From IMG/VR virus record IMGVR_UViG_3300047455_000060, positions 1-64,000 of that record: a stretch of 64,000 bases of DNA; one strand, given 5' to 3'. Both the position numbers and the translations under genes were made by a program. Numbering within the stretch: the stretch's first letter is position 1; every line of letters starts with the position of its first letter. The notes below the pieces were generated by a model. That model did not search any database. It saw only the letters and a program-made list of their open reading frames with translations, and was not told the origin of the DNA. Shown here piece by piece: positions 15,293 through 24,382 of the stretch. This DNA is from a virus.

Positions 15293-15996
15293 GCTGCTAT
15301 TCCTTGTTCTTGGAATATTTGCAAATACTCCATTGTGTTCTTCCAGTTATCAACTTTTCTAAAATGTTTTACTACATTTGCTATAGGAAGATCATTACCG
15401 CCTTCATAGATAGCATCACCAAAGAACCAAGTAGTATCTTCTTTGTCAAAGTCTTTTATGATTTGACTCTTGTCAAAACCTTTAGGGCTAATATCAATAC
15501 CTGTTTCGCCGCCAACTTTTGCTTCTAAGTCAGGAAACATTGTATTAAATGCAGATGCAATTATATTACGTTCATCGGAAAGCTCGTCGTGAACAACATA
15601 ATCTTCTCGTTCTTCTTTGTTAGCATTGCGACCTACTATACTGAAGTTTATCATCCCTGGACGATGTTCAAAATGTAACCCTGTACGTACTCTATATGTA
15701 CTTGAAGTTAGTTGAACAGATAGCCATTCGTGTGCATCTTCAGGAATGATCCAGTTATTAGTTCGAAGGTTTACATCCCTTTCCCAAACATCATTTCCGT
15801 TGCATTGATAAACACGTTTACATAAGTTGTAGGTCGGCTCACTAATCTGTTTAACAGTCTTTGCTTTGTCACTACCTGTAACTAGATAAACGTCATTCAT
15901 TAAACAAAAAGAATTAAAGAATGCTTTAAAGTTAGGATCAATTATACCCCTGCTAGGAGTTAGTGTACCGTCTACATCAAATATAAATTTATTCAT
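15289..15996 (-). CDS. HAD-superfamily phosphatase/phosphomannomutase-like
   Basis: 235 residues with the HAD nucleophile motif FDVDGTL at residues 6-12, a Thr-containing motif II region (LVTGSD), and the acidic motif IV FFGDAIYEGGND. The phrase ETGIDISPKGFDKSQ is typical of eukaryotic-type phosphomannomutases and Cof-type hydrolases. It probably acts on a sugar phosphate, in keeping with the adjacent SDR epimerase. Confidence 0.8.
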   Translation of the reverse strand: MNKFIFDVDGTLTPSRGIIDPNFKAFFNSFCLMNDVYLVTGSDKAKTVKQISEPTYNLCKRVYQCNGNDVWERDVNLRTNNWIIPEDAHEWLSVQLTSSTYRVRTGLHFEHRPGMINFSIVGRNANKEEREDYVVHDELSDERNIIASAFNTMFPDLEAKVGGETGIDISPKGFDKSQIIKDFDKEDTTWFFGDAIYEGGNDLPIANVVKHFRKVDNWKNTMEYLQIFQEQGIAA

Positions 15997-16162
15997 CTGT
16001 TCCTTCGCACCATGCTGTTTCGCCTTGTGTAAATTCTGAAGTTACTTTATACCATTCAGCAAAACACTCTTGTTTAGTTTCGTAACGTCCGTATTCGGTT
16101 ACACGAGGTTCTATAGTATCATCTGTTGCAAATACCATGCTAACAATAAGCAGTGTCCACAT
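15989..16162 (-). CDS. Small exported or membrane-anchored protein
   Basis: 57 residues starting MWTLLIVSMVFA, a short hydrophobic signal-like segment, followed by a soluble part with two Cys (KQECFAEW and TAWCEG) that could form a disulfide outside the cytoplasm. The start is chosen because its ATG overlaps the upstream stop in a TAATG junction and GGAG lies 9 bp upstream. Confidence 0.65.
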   Translation of the reverse strand: MWTLLIVSMVFATDDTIEPRVTEYGRYETKQECFAEWYKVTSEFTQGETAWCEGTDE

Positions 16163-16302
16163 TAGGAATTCTCCTTGATCCACGTACATTCTGAAACGTC
16201 TTCAGGCGTATCGTACATTCGTTTACACTGTTCGTAAGGATGAAAGTACATTGCTACTGCCCATCCTGCGATAAATGCTATTGCTAGATAAAAATATTTC
16301 AT
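16162..16302 (-). CDS. Small membrane protein (46 aa)
   Basis: MKYFYLAIAFIAGWAVAMYF forms one membrane segment, followed by a Cys-containing soluble end (EQCKRMYD, SECTWIKENS). It joins its downstream neighbour in a TAATG overlap; the paired Cys in both small proteins suggests they act together in the periplasm. Function unknown. Confidence 0.65.
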   Translation of the reverse strand: MKYFYLAIAFIAGWAVAMYFHPYEQCKRMYDTPEDVSECTWIKENS

Positions 16303-16303
16303 C

Positions 16304-16483
16304 TCAACGTTCCACTAATGGTGTTGAACTTTGGCTGTCGTGGTAATCACCACTTGCGTAATAATCGCGCACTGCACTTTCTTTAATCATCATACCGTTC
16401 TTCATACGATAGGATACAATCTCACGACGAACTACGCCGTCTGTATCTGCATCAAATGCGTTTTTAAATGGACCTTCAGTCAT
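16304..16483 (-). CDS. Small hypothetical protein (59 aa)
   Basis: Starts MTEGPFKNAFDADTDGVVRR and ends SSTPLVER. Soluble, mixed charge, no motif recognised. It overlaps the cytidylyltransferase stop by 8 bp and is separated from the next small gene by one base, which supports it as part of the same transcript. Confidence 0.6.
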   Translation of the reverse strand: MTEGPFKNAFDADTDGVVRREIVSYRMKNGMMIKESAVRDYYASGDYHDSQSSTPLVER

Positions 16484-16895
16484 TGCTTTGCCTTTCTGCT
16501 ACACGCTTTCTCAAATCACTTGAGCTAAAGCGATGGTCTCTCTTGTTGAAGTATAGATCAATGTCACGTTTGCGGCAAATGTCTTTGCCTGTGAACTCTT
16601 TGTCTCTATACTCCTCTCCTAATATTCTAACATCAATATGATACATTGTCAAGATATCTTCTAGATCTTTTTCGGTACCATACGGAATTATTTCGTCTAC
16701 GTATCCAACTGCTTTGAGTTGTGTGTAACGCTCCACAACAGTTTGTATAGGAGCGTTCTTTTCTGCACGATCAACGCTAGGATCTACTTGTAATGCGCAG
16801 ATCAAATAATCACATTGTTCTTTTGCTTCACGTAACATTTGTACATGTCCAGCATGTAATAAATCAAATGTGCTACAAGTAAATCCTACTTTCAT
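16476..16895 (-). CDS. Cytidylyltransferase-like nucleotidyltransferase (TagD type)
   Basis: 139 residues of the HxGH nucleotidyltransferase fold: GFTCSTFDLLHAGH with H14 and H17, and the C-terminal RFSSSDLRKRV matching the ISSTxxR-type motif. The closest textbook match is glycerol-3-phosphate cytidylyltransferase. It would activate a small phosphate compound with CTP, consistent with the nearby epimerase and HAD phosphatase genes. Confidence 0.85.
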   Translation of the reverse strand: MKVGFTCSTFDLLHAGHVQMLREAKEQCDYLICALQVDPSVDRAEKNAPIQTVVERYTQLKAVGYVDEIIPYGTEKDLEDILTMYHIDVRILGEEYRDKEFTGKDICRKRDIDLYFNKRDHRFSSSDLRKRVAERQSND

Positions 16896-17002
16896 TCCTG
16901 CATCCTCGCTGCTAACTCTTTCAACATTTCAATCAACTCTTCAATAGTATTTAGATCGTGTTCGTTCTGTGTGTCAATTTCTACTTCTACTTTTATTTTC
17001 AT
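16892..17002 (-). CDS. Short acidic helical peptide (36 aa)
   Basis: MKIKVEVEIDTQNEHDL then a leucine-bearing helix (IEELIEMLKELAARMQE). GGAG is about 10 bp upstream, and its stop overlaps the cytidylyltransferase start in an ATGA junction. It lies just behind the polymerase gene. Function unknown. Confidence 0.55.
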   Translation of the reverse strand: MKIKVEVEIDTQNEHDLNTIEELIEMLKELAARMQE

Positions 17003-17007
17003 ACATT

Positions 17008-19680
17008 TTAGTCTCCGAAGTCAAACAAGCTATTAAAAGTATTGTGCCGTTTTGTATCCTCTAACGGATAGTTCAACACACCAATCAAGTTGTCTAACTT
17101 ATTATCAATAATTGTTTCTGCCATTGCTGAATCATCAAACGGAAGTTCTTTGAACCAATCGGGCATACGCAATTCGTCTGTTGGATACGCAACACTTGTG
17201 TATCCTAGTGGGTTCTGCTTGAGCTTACAAACGATAACTTTCATACCGTCTACAATCTCTTGCGAATATTTGTCACCGTTCATACGCTTGAGTGTATTCC
17301 AGTTAATACTTGCTCGAACGTGTCCAGGCATGTTTGCTTTACCCTGCTTCTGCTCAAGACGCTGATAGTGTCCAATCTTGTTTGCACGTTTAGGTGAACC
17401 CTTCTCCCAACCCGGACGCTCACTAAATTCCTTACGGAATTGTGTAATACGCTCTAACACTTCCTCCTGAGGTTTATCAGTAAGTACCATAAGCAAAATT
17501 TCACTTAGAAATTCCTGCATAAACACAGGAGTATCTGAACGGCGCAAGTCTAAGCCCATAGCTTTAACTTTACCTGGCTTACCGTCTACATCTGTTCTAA
17601 AGCCTTCGTTATCAATTACTAGTGCCGCATAACGCTTCTTGGTAATATACAAGCCTGATTGTGCAACAATCTCTCGACCTGCTGCAATAACGTCTGCACG
17701 ACTCTTCGGACAATGAAATGCTCGACCCATCATGTCAACAAATGTTGCATCTACTGCTTCTGATACTTGATCATAAAGGGTAATTGCTTTTTCAGTCGAC
17801 CAAGGAATAGTTCCTGCTTCAATTTCTTTATGTAAAGTAGGCCACGCACTAAAGTATACAGAGTCAGTATCACCGTAAATAACTGCTTCACCAACGTGAT
17901 CGTATACTCCAGTAATAACTTTGTTTGCTTCTGCACTCATGTGTTTAACAATCGTACGACCAGTAAGAGTGGTAGACTGACCAATACGCTTATCGAAAAA
18001 TCTACAACCAGGGTTAAGAATAGCACCATATAATGAGTTCAAGTTAATTTTCTTTACAAGCTGACGTTTGTCCCAATATTCAATTTCAGCTGCATTGCCT
18101 GCGTCTTTTGCTTTTTTAAGCATCTTCTGCAAGTCTTTACGTTCACTGTACCAACGTTTAAGAATACCAGGAATAACACCTTCAAACTCTGTTGTAAAGA
18201 TTGTACCGTTTGCACTAAGCATCCAAGGTTGATTACTATCAAAGATTAGTTTATAAATCTCTGCACCTGAAAGTACATCAGATTTACCATCTTCCCAGTC
18301 AATAGTTAGTGCAATATCTTTTCGTTGATCCATAACGGCTTCGTATTCTTCTGTACTAAAGCGTCCTTCCCAACTACCTGCAAACGTTTTCTTCTTTAGT
18401 GTCATATCCTCATGTACACGAGCATCACTAATCTCAGGACGAATTTGACCTATAACAGTCTCTGGCGCCATATTCAACGCACGAATCACTGAAGGATACA
18501 GTGAGTTCAAATCCATTGATGCAATCCATTTGTGCAAGCCCTTTTTAGGGAACGCAACATACGCTCCTGCCGCTTGTGTATTTTCTTCGTCGTCTCTACC
18601 CTTGCGGTTAGGAACTTGCAAGCCTCTGTGATGTGCTTCATTAACAATAGCTTGCTCAGTAACTGCAACAGCACCCATTGTTGTTTGTAGCAGTACAGTA
18701 TTAGCGTGTGCAAGTTCGTTGCTCAAGTCAATAAATCGTAGCTTTTTGTCTAGTTTGTCTAGTAGCGCAGTATCTTGAATGTTATATTCAATAAACTTGC
18801 GGAAGTCATTGTTATATAATTGATCCAACGTACCTTCATACGGTACTTTGTTTTCACCTACTTCGATTTCACCAATAGCATCTAGTCGATATGTGTGACG
18901 TTCTTCATAAGTGTACTTACGATACAAGTTCAAACTATCCAAGTGTACACGACCAACTAGATCAAATGTTTCACTTTCCTTACCAAACTTTTCGTACATA
19001 CGTTTCTTAGGCATCTGCCCCCATAAACAAAAACGTCTTGTGTCATCTTTGCTTAATATACGAGCAGTTCTATTAACAGTGTACGGAATATCATATCCTT
19101 CACTGTTCCAGCCACTAAGTACATCACTATCTTCAATCAATGTTAAGAAAGTATCAATCATCTCGCTTTCTTTTTCAAAAAGCATTACGTTGTCAATACC
19201 TTCAAGTGTTTTCTTTGCTTCATCCATAGTAAGCGTCTTAGGAGGAACTGCAAGACACACCATTGTTTCTAACCACTGCAAATACACAGATATAGATGTA
19301 ATGGGCATAAATGGATCACTAGGATCAGCAAAGCCTCGTTCCGGATCAAAGTCCGTCTCAATATCGAAAAATGCAATGTTTAGTTTAGGTGCATCTTGGT
19401 TAAGATAGTTTTCACTTAAACATTGAAAAATAGGATTAATGTCGCTTTCAAAAAGCTGTTTATCTCTATTAATAGCAACTTCTTTACGAAAGTCTTTTGT
19501 GTTCTTGCACACAATTCGTGTTAAAGGATCGCCGTAAACACTCTTATACTTACCTTTAGGGTCTTTATAGTAAAATGTATATTTGGATTGATATTCACGG
19601 AATGTGCGTTTTCCGTCTTTGCGTTCGACTACGCGAATAATATCTTGATCGCGATCGAACAGTGCGTCTACGTAACTCAT
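17008..19680 (-). CDS. 43: Family B DNA polymerase (T4 gp43-like)
   Basis: 890 residues, very near T4 gp43 (898). Exonuclease motif I is AFFDIETDF (D106, E108); polymerase motif A contains MDLNSLYPSVIR; motif B contains KKINLNSLYGA; motif C is YGDTDSVYF. The C-terminal end has an FxxLFDF-like hook (NSLFDFGD), where T4 polymerase contacts the clamp. Replicative polymerase of the phage. Driven by its own early-type promoter about 60 bp upstream. Confidence 0.97.
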   Translation of the reverse strand: MSYVDALFDRDQDIIRVVERKDGKRTFREYQSKYTFYYKDPKGKYKSVYGDPLTRIVCKNTKDFRKEVAINRDKQLFESDINPIFQCLSENYLNQDAPKLNIAFFDIETDFDPERGFADPSDPFMPITSISVYLQWLETMVCLAVPPKTLTMDEAKKTLEGIDNVMLFEKESEMIDTFLTLIEDSDVLSGWNSEGYDIPYTVNRTARILSKDDTRRFCLWGQMPKKRMYEKFGKESETFDLVGRVHLDSLNLYRKYTYEERHTYRLDAIGEIEVGENKVPYEGTLDQLYNNDFRKFIEYNIQDTALLDKLDKKLRFIDLSNELAHANTVLLQTTMGAVAVTEQAIVNEAHHRGLQVPNRKGRDDEENTQAAGAYVAFPKKGLHKWIASMDLNSLYPSVIRALNMAPETVIGQIRPEISDARVHEDMTLKKKTFAGSWEGRFSTEEYEAVMDQRKDIALTIDWEDGKSDVLSGAEIYKLIFDSNQPWMLSANGTIFTTEFEGVIPGILKRWYSERKDLQKMLKKAKDAGNAAEIEYWDKRQLVKKINLNSLYGAILNPGCRFFDKRIGQSTTLTGRTIVKHMSAEANKVITGVYDHVGEAVIYGDTDSVYFSAWPTLHKEIEAGTIPWSTEKAITLYDQVSEAVDATFVDMMGRAFHCPKSRADVIAAGREIVAQSGLYITKKRYAALVIDNEGFRTDVDGKPGKVKAMGLDLRRSDTPVFMQEFLSEILLMVLTDKPQEEVLERITQFRKEFSERPGWEKGSPKRANKIGHYQRLEQKQGKANMPGHVRASINWNTLKRMNGDKYSQEIVDGMKVIVCKLKQNPLGYTSVAYPTDELRMPDWFKELPFDDSAMAETIIDNKLDNLIGVLNYPLEDTKRHNTFNSLFDFGD

Positions 19681-19744
19681 TTAATCTCCTTGTTGCTTCT
19701 GGCCAACTAACCGTCTACATACCACTAGGGCGTATATAATATAT

Positions 19745-19773
19745 ATTATATGACAAATTCTTGTATTAGTCAA
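19745..19773 (-). promoter_or_regulatory. Early-type promoter for DNA polymerase
   Basis: TTGACT, 17 bp, TATAAT on the minus strand. The region between it and the polymerase ATG (about 60 bp) is an AT-rich leader ending in AGGAG. Confidence 0.85.
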
Positions 19774-19784
19774 CTACTATTTTC

Positions 19785-20513
19785 TTATAGTAAGTTGTTT
19801 TTGATGACATTCATAATTCGTTTATTATATTTTGCTTGAACAAATGCATTGTAACTATCTATTAGTTTAGTAGGTACATAAGGATTTTTAGTGTTAAACT
19901 TAAACGTAAGAATGTCTTTCATAATATTATTTGTATGAAATTCTCTTGCATCAAATCTAACTAACTTTATTTTCTCGTCTGTATTAAATTTATAATAACA
20001 GATTGCTTCATCCATTTTAATATCAACAACATTATTATGTTTTTTCAACTTAAACGTAGGTTTTACAGGCCTAAACCATTTGTTAATATTATAAGTAGCA
20101 CTAATGCCAATAGTTCCATTTGAAAAGTCTGTTTCCTCGTAATATGGAGGTAACTGTGACATTGTTAAATCTTCGTCACAATAGAACAAATATGTAGGAG
20201 CAGCCAATTGAATAATTCTTTCTGGGCCCATCACTCCGACTAGTTGTTGTAAAAAACTTTGATCTTGCGGATACTTACTAACACAACTATTATAATTGTC
20301 TTCAAAAGAATATGTAAGATGCAAGTCTAACGGCGACTTAATTTTATATGTATTTCTACATTCGTTTACAATAGCAGGACATCTACCAGCCTCTTGACCA
20401 AAGTATTCTGCAGGAACTATATTTTTTAATAAACTTTCAGGTTCTTTATAACGTAGTTCACTAATTGTAAACTCATCTTGTACCGGAAACGTTGCCCAAT
20501 ATACTGTCTTCAT
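19785..20513 (-). CDS. Hypothetical phage protein
   Basis: 242 residues, soluble, rich in aromatic residues and Asn. Contains MKTVYWATFPVQDEF at the start and a Lys/Asn-rich C-terminal third. No motif recognised. The polymerase promoter overlaps its 3' end; it directly follows two tandem membrane proteins, so it may be co-transcribed with them from the DsbA promoter. Confidence 0.65.
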   Translation of the reverse strand: MKTVYWATFPVQDEFTISELRYKEPESLLKNIVPAEYFGQEAGRCPAIVNECRNTYKIKSPLDLHLTYSFEDNYNSCVSKYPQDQSFLQQLVGVMGPERIIQLAAPTYLFYCDEDLTMSQLPPYYEETDFSNGTIGISATYNINKWFRPVKPTFKLKKHNNVVDIKMDEAICYYKFNTDEKIKLVRFDAREFHTNNIMKDILTFKFNTKNPYVPTKLIDSYNAFVQAKYNKRIMNVIKNNLL

Positions 20514-20795
20514 TTACCACCATCCTGTTGCTACACCAAAACCAAACACATTAACAAATGCAAAATAACCTGTTAGCATCATTGGCCAAGCAAGTTTACG
20601 TCTGTAATATGCATAAACTGCTGTTAGCGAACCAATAAAAAATCCTGGATATACAATACGCATATCAGGTGCGTTTGCTGTAAGTGCTAGAGTTAAACTA
20701 GCACCCACAGTAAACACAAAACTCACAAGTTCAAAAATAAATGCTATACGATCAGTTTTCCAACTATGTAACCAAAACTCTTTAATTTTATTCAA
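20514..20795 (-). CDS. Membrane protein, tandem paralog B (TTG start)
   Basis: 93 residues with about three membrane segments and a short basic N terminus (NKIKEFWLHSWKTDR). A TTG start is chosen because it overlaps the stop of paralog A (TTGA), removing an implausible long overlap from the upstream in-frame ATG. It aligns with paralog A along its whole length: KxFWxxS...DRxAFxFE, then PDxRxxYPxxFxGA, then RRxxxWPxxxTxYFAF. Function unknown. Confidence 0.65.
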   Translation of the reverse strand: MNKIKEFWLHSWKTDRIAFIFELVSFVFTVGASLTLALTANAPDMRIVYPGFFIGSLTAVYAYYRRKLAWPMMLTGYFAFVNVFGFGVATGWW

Positions 20796-21085
20796 TTGAA
20801 AAATCCCATTGCTAGTATCCAACCTGTTACGTGAAGGAATGCAAAGTATGTTGTCATTACTAGTGGCCAACCTGCACCTCTACGTACAAACGCTAAAATA
20901 CTAAACACTGCTCCTACGAAGCTAACTGGATAGATAAATCTAAAATCTGGACCAGGTTGTGCTACAGCAATCCAGGTCATTGAAATGAATACACACGCAC
21001 TAGCGATTGTTTCAAAGTAGAATGCTCTACGATCGCTAGTGTAACTGCGCACCCAAAAGTCTTTAACTTTTTGCCATAGGCTCAT
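20792..21085 (-). CDS. Membrane protein, tandem paralog A
   Basis: 97 residues with three hydrophobic segments and the phrases DFWVRSYTSDRRAFYFE and FRFIYPVSFVGAVF. The same pattern recurs in the next gene, so the pair arose by duplication. It overlaps both neighbours by 4 bp. Such early-expressed small inner-membrane proteins may alter host transport or exclusion, but nothing proves a role. Confidence 0.75.
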   Translation of the reverse strand: MSLWQKVKDFWVRSYTSDRRAFYFETIASACVFISMTWIAVAQPGPDFRFIYPVSFVGAVFSILAFVRRGAGWPLVMTTYFAFLHVTGWILAMGFFN

Positions 21086-21342
21086 TTATCATATCCTAAC
21101 GTAGCAACAAGAGTTTCAAGATCTTCATGATAGTCAGCATGTTTATCCCAATCACGATTCTTAGCAATCTTAATAGCTTTGTTAATTAGTGCTGGTTTGA
21201 TGTCTAGTTCTTCTGCTACTGCTTTAACTGTTTCTTTAAGACCTTCATTAAGATCTTCAACTTCTTGCAGCACTGTTACACCTTCTTTAACGAGGCGTTC
21301 AAGTTTTGCCTTTTCTTCTGCACCATAGGTACGATCACTCAT
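21082..21342 (-). CDS. dsbA: DsbA-like double-strand DNA-binding protein
   Basis: 86 residues, helical and charged. The C-terminal part AVAEELDIKPALINKAIKIA followed by a DLETLVATLG helix resembles T4 DsbA (89 residues), a double-strand DNA-binding protein linked to late promoters. The helix-turn-helix-like core and the length match; identity is low and the call is by pattern. It is the first gene behind a strong early-type promoter. Confidence 0.55.
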   Translation of the reverse strand: MSDRTYGAEEKAKLERLVKEGVTVLQEVEDLNEGLKETVKAVAEELDIKPALINKAIKIAKNRDWDKHADYHEDLETLVATLGYDK

Positions 21343-21369
21343 AGGTTTCTCCTGTTGTTAATATGTTAT

Positions 21370-21398
21370 AGTATATATGATTAGTTGGAGTTTGTCAA
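21370..21398 (-). promoter_or_regulatory. Early-type promoter for dsbA-like gene
   Basis: TTGACA, 17 bp, TATACT on the minus strand, 28 bp before the ATG, with an AGGAG ribosome site between. Confidence 0.85.
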
Positions 21399-21412
21399 CG
21401 ACTAAACGACTT

Positions 21413-21437
21413 TTTGTATCCTAAATTAGGATACAAA
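21413..21437. terminator. Perfect 12-bp palindrome, probable transcription terminator
   Basis: TTTGTATCCTAA, one base, TTAGGATACAAA. It lies exactly between the end of the virion-type gene block and the next early promoter, where a terminator is expected. On the minus strand no U-run follows, so an operator or RNA-processing site is an alternative. Confidence 0.5.
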
Positions 21438-21456
21438 GTTATTAGGTTGAAATGAA

Positions 21457-22233
21457 TTATCCTGCGGAAGTTCGTCTAGCCGCAGAAATTACGTAATCGG
21501 CAGCTATGACCCAGCGCCATACCAGTTCGATTAAACTTTCTTTAGATATGGTTTGGCCATTATCTATTATTTCTTTATTGTTATTAAAAATTTGTACCCA
21601 ATTATTCTTTAACGGGTTGCCTTCATTTGCAGCATTGTCAACGAACCATCTAAAGTTATGTCCTTGATCATCAGCAGCTCGTCTTTGAGGAGTATTTTGA
21701 ATTGCTTGCAATGACTGTCGTAAAAATGATGCTAATTCAGTTTCTGTAGTTATAGGATCAGGAACATCAGCAGTACTAGTATTAATAAGGCTGATAAATT
21801 CTTCTCTTGTTTCTTCTGTATCTAATAATGTATCATTACTAACACCAGGACTGAAATCAGCAGCCAAAACTTCTAATTCACAAGGTGTATCAGCATGAGG
21901 AGCAAGATGATTATAAATGTCGTCCCAAGATAATCCTGTACTAGAATTTGGCACACCCATATTATAACGTATAGCATATGCATTCCATGCTTCGGGGCTT
22001 AGACCCGAAGCCATGTTAAGGCCTATTAATCTTTGAGCATTTTCAAGTTCACCTGCGTTTAATGCACCACCTATAAAATATCTTAATGCGCTAGATACAG
22101 GTGATCCGGTGTTTCTATCAATAAATGTACTAATAAAATGGCAAAGAATATTTGACCATTGATGCTCATCAAATGATGATCTTAATTCGTTCGCTGAGTT
22201 AATACGCTCTGTTAAAATTTGTATAACTTTCAT
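21457..22233 (-). CDS. Probable virion-associated protein with capsid-targeting-like N terminus
   Basis: 258 residues. The N terminus MKVIQILTERIN resembles T4 capsid-targeting sequences and contains an LTE site of the L/I-x-E form used by the T4 prohead protease. The rest is helical, Asn/Ser/Asp-rich, without enzyme motifs. It overlaps the 712-residue gene by one base and ends before the palindromic terminator, closing the virion block. Confidence 0.6.
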   Translation of the reverse strand: MKVIQILTERINSANELRSSFDEHQWSNILCHFISTFIDRNTGSPVSSALRYFIGGALNAGELENAQRLIGLNMASGLSPEAWNAYAIRYNMGVPNSSTGLSWDDIYNHLAPHADTPCELEVLAADFSPGVSNDTLLDTEETREEFISLINTSTADVPDPITTETELASFLRQSLQAIQNTPQRRAADDQGHNFRWFVDNAANEGNPLKNNWVQIFNNNKEIIDNGQTISKESLIELVWRWVIAADYVISAARRTSAG

Positions 22234-24371
22234 TATGCGGCCTCCAACATATTATCTCGTATATATTCTAATGCGTTATTTAAATTTTGATAACCTGGAT
22301 TCGCCATCTGATAAATGTTACTAGTTCCGTTACTAATTGCCTCAAATGGTGTAACTCCGTCTCTTGGTTGGCGAATGTTAACGTTTGACAACACTAAATT
22401 TTGTCCAACTCTCATTGTTACTTGATCGTTTTCAACAGTAATTTCCCATCTTATAGTGTTACCGTTCGCTTGAGTAGATTCGCCGCTAACAGTATTACCT
22501 GTTCTTTGACCCCAATCAAAAGTTTGTGGTTCGACTGTATCGCTATTATTAGCTGCTGCTACAGGGTTGCGTTGTGCATCCATTAATGGTCCTTGACGAT
22601 ATGTTCTAATAATTTCAACTGCATCACGCTTTTGTACTATTGTTCCACCGTTTGGCTCGCCAACTTCGTCAGGAACTCTTCGATTACCGTTAAGTACACT
22701 CATAACACGTCTGAGATTATTATCAATCTCTAACAACTCTCTAATATCTTTACCTTCTAAAGATATTGCAGCAATAAATGCCTCCGCATCTGATCTAGCC
22801 ATTGGTGTTTTATAGAATGTTATTCTATCTTCTGCAAAATTACCAGTGTACGTGACTGCTTCTCTATTAGCACTAGTTACTGTTCGGCCTGGTTGAGCTG
22901 CACCTACTTCTGCTTCTACATCATTTCTTGTTACTGCATTTGCGGTAGCGGCTGTCCCAACTGGAGTAATCCCGCCATTTGATAATCTAACAATATTAGG
23001 AGTAGGCTCAGTACTTATACCAGCAACATGATCACTTACTGCTGTTCTAGCGTTAATTAACATTTGCTTTCTAGAGTCAATATTGTAATTTTCTCCAGCA
23101 GCACCAATAAATTTATCGATAGCAATTAATTTACCAGTTAACTCGCCCATTTGAGTTTGAGTCAACTCTTCCTTTACAAGGCCTTCGATCATCTTAGATA
23201 TAGAACTTTTAAATATAATAGAATCAGTGACTGGGCTAGCTGCTGCTAATAAACGTTCAATAGTACTAAAAGTATTTTCAACTTCTTGCAATGCTCTGTA
23301 TGTATTAGGACCTAAATCACCATCGACTCTAATTCTTTCTGGTACAGTTGTATTAGCTGCATTAGTAGTTCCTACGTACATTCTATTATATGCACGCTGA
23401 AAGTCCCGTATCGCTTGATCAGTTGCTCTACTGTATTCTTCGCTACCTGCCTGTATGTTTGTAAATCCTAATGCTGATAGTCTTGTGTTTAATTCTTTAA
23501 TAGCACCAGCTGCTTCTGGATTATTTCTAAGTCCGCCTTGATTAGAAGTAGGAGCAACAAAGTCATCTAGTGTATCTTTGTATTCGTTACCTGTTGGTTC
23601 TAATGTAGCATTTGTTGCTGCCGTCGCTGCCGCCGAAGCTGGTTCTGCATTCTGTACCGCTGCGCTGTCGCTTGCTGCTGGAGAAGCTCTTCCAGACTCT
23701 GGTTGTTCAAAATACGGACCGCTGCCATCTGCTTTCATTACCGTAGCATCCGGATAAGCATTGCGTAGTGCTTCTGCATTCCTTTCTCTAGTATATACTC
23801 TAGTTAACTCGCGTTGAAGAGTTACATCTATATATGGCTCTGTTCCTCTAAAGTTTGATATACTATGTCCTTGCAACGAACGTGCAGTCGGGTCAAAGAA
23901 AAACTCTCTAGTAGGACGCATTGTTTCGCCCTGTCCGCCTGCTTGTATACTAAATTTAGTTTGCACATTAGTAGGAAGTACTCCTAGTCTTGCCTGTGCT
24001 ACTGCAATATTTCTTGCTCCGGCATTAGTAGGACGAACTTCTTCTGAATTATATGTAGCACCATTAAGTGTTCTCAGTTTGCCATCTGTACCAAACATAC
24101 CGTTTAACCCAAGTTTTTCACCAGCATGGTAAAGTACGTAGTTAACTTTAAAGTCTTCTGTCTGTCCTACTGAACGCAATGCAGCTCCTAGCCCGCCTAA
24201 AAATCCCTGACCTGATGTTTGCATTTCACTAGCAGCTTGCTCCATTGCTGCAAGGTCTTGTAAAGTCATACCTTGCCTTGCATACTGATCAACTACACCG
24301 TTTAATTCACGATGATTTTGACGTTCATCAAGTCTATCTAGTTTTGAAATTAAATCACGCATATCAGACAT
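22233..24371 (-). CDS. Large virion-type protein with peptidoglycan-binding-like domain
   Basis: 712 residues, rich in Ala, Asn and Thr. At roughly residues 290-370 there is a PG-binding-1-like fold: KELNTRLSALGF, ATDQAIRDFQRAYN, then RVDGDLGPNTYRALQEVEN, the usual VDGxxGPxTxxAL signature. The flanks are low-complexity and helical. A peptidoglycan-binding module in a late gene suggests a virion protein that meets the host wall during entry. No catalytic domain is visible. Confidence 0.65.
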   Translation of the reverse strand: MSDMRDLISKLDRLDERQNHRELNGVVDQYARQGMTLQDLAAMEQAASEMQTSGQGFLGGLGAALRSVGQTEDFKVNYVLYHAGEKLGLNGMFGTDGKLRTLNGATYNSEEVRPTNAGARNIAVAQARLGVLPTNVQTKFSIQAGGQGETMRPTREFFFDPTARSLQGHSISNFRGTEPYIDVTLQRELTRVYTRERNAEALRNAYPDATVMKADGSGPYFEQPESGRASPAASDSAAVQNAEPASAAATAATNATLEPTGNEYKDTLDDFVAPTSNQGGLRNNPEAAGAIKELNTRLSALGFTNIQAGSEEYSRATDQAIRDFQRAYNRMYVGTTNAANTTVPERIRVDGDLGPNTYRALQEVENTFSTIERLLAAASPVTDSIIFKSSISKMIEGLVKEELTQTQMGELTGKLIAIDKFIGAAGENYNIDSRKQMLINARTAVSDHVAGISTEPTPNIVRLSNGGITPVGTAATANAVTRNDVEAEVGAAQPGRTVTSANREAVTYTGNFAEDRITFYKTPMARSDAEAFIAAISLEGKDIRELLEIDNNLRRVMSVLNGNRRVPDEVGEPNGGTIVQKRDAVEIIRTYRQGPLMDAQRNPVAAANNSDTVEPQTFDWGQRTGNTVSGESTQANGNTIRWEITVENDQVTMRVGQNLVLSNVNIRQPRDGVTPFEAISNGTSNIYQMANPGYQNLNNALEYIRDNMLEAA

Positions 24372-24382
24372 ACTATTAAACC

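Noticed and set aside
16938-16976. TTGACA-like site upstream of the cytidylyltransferase
   Set aside because: The -35 is good but no acceptable -10 occurs at 16-18 bp spacing.
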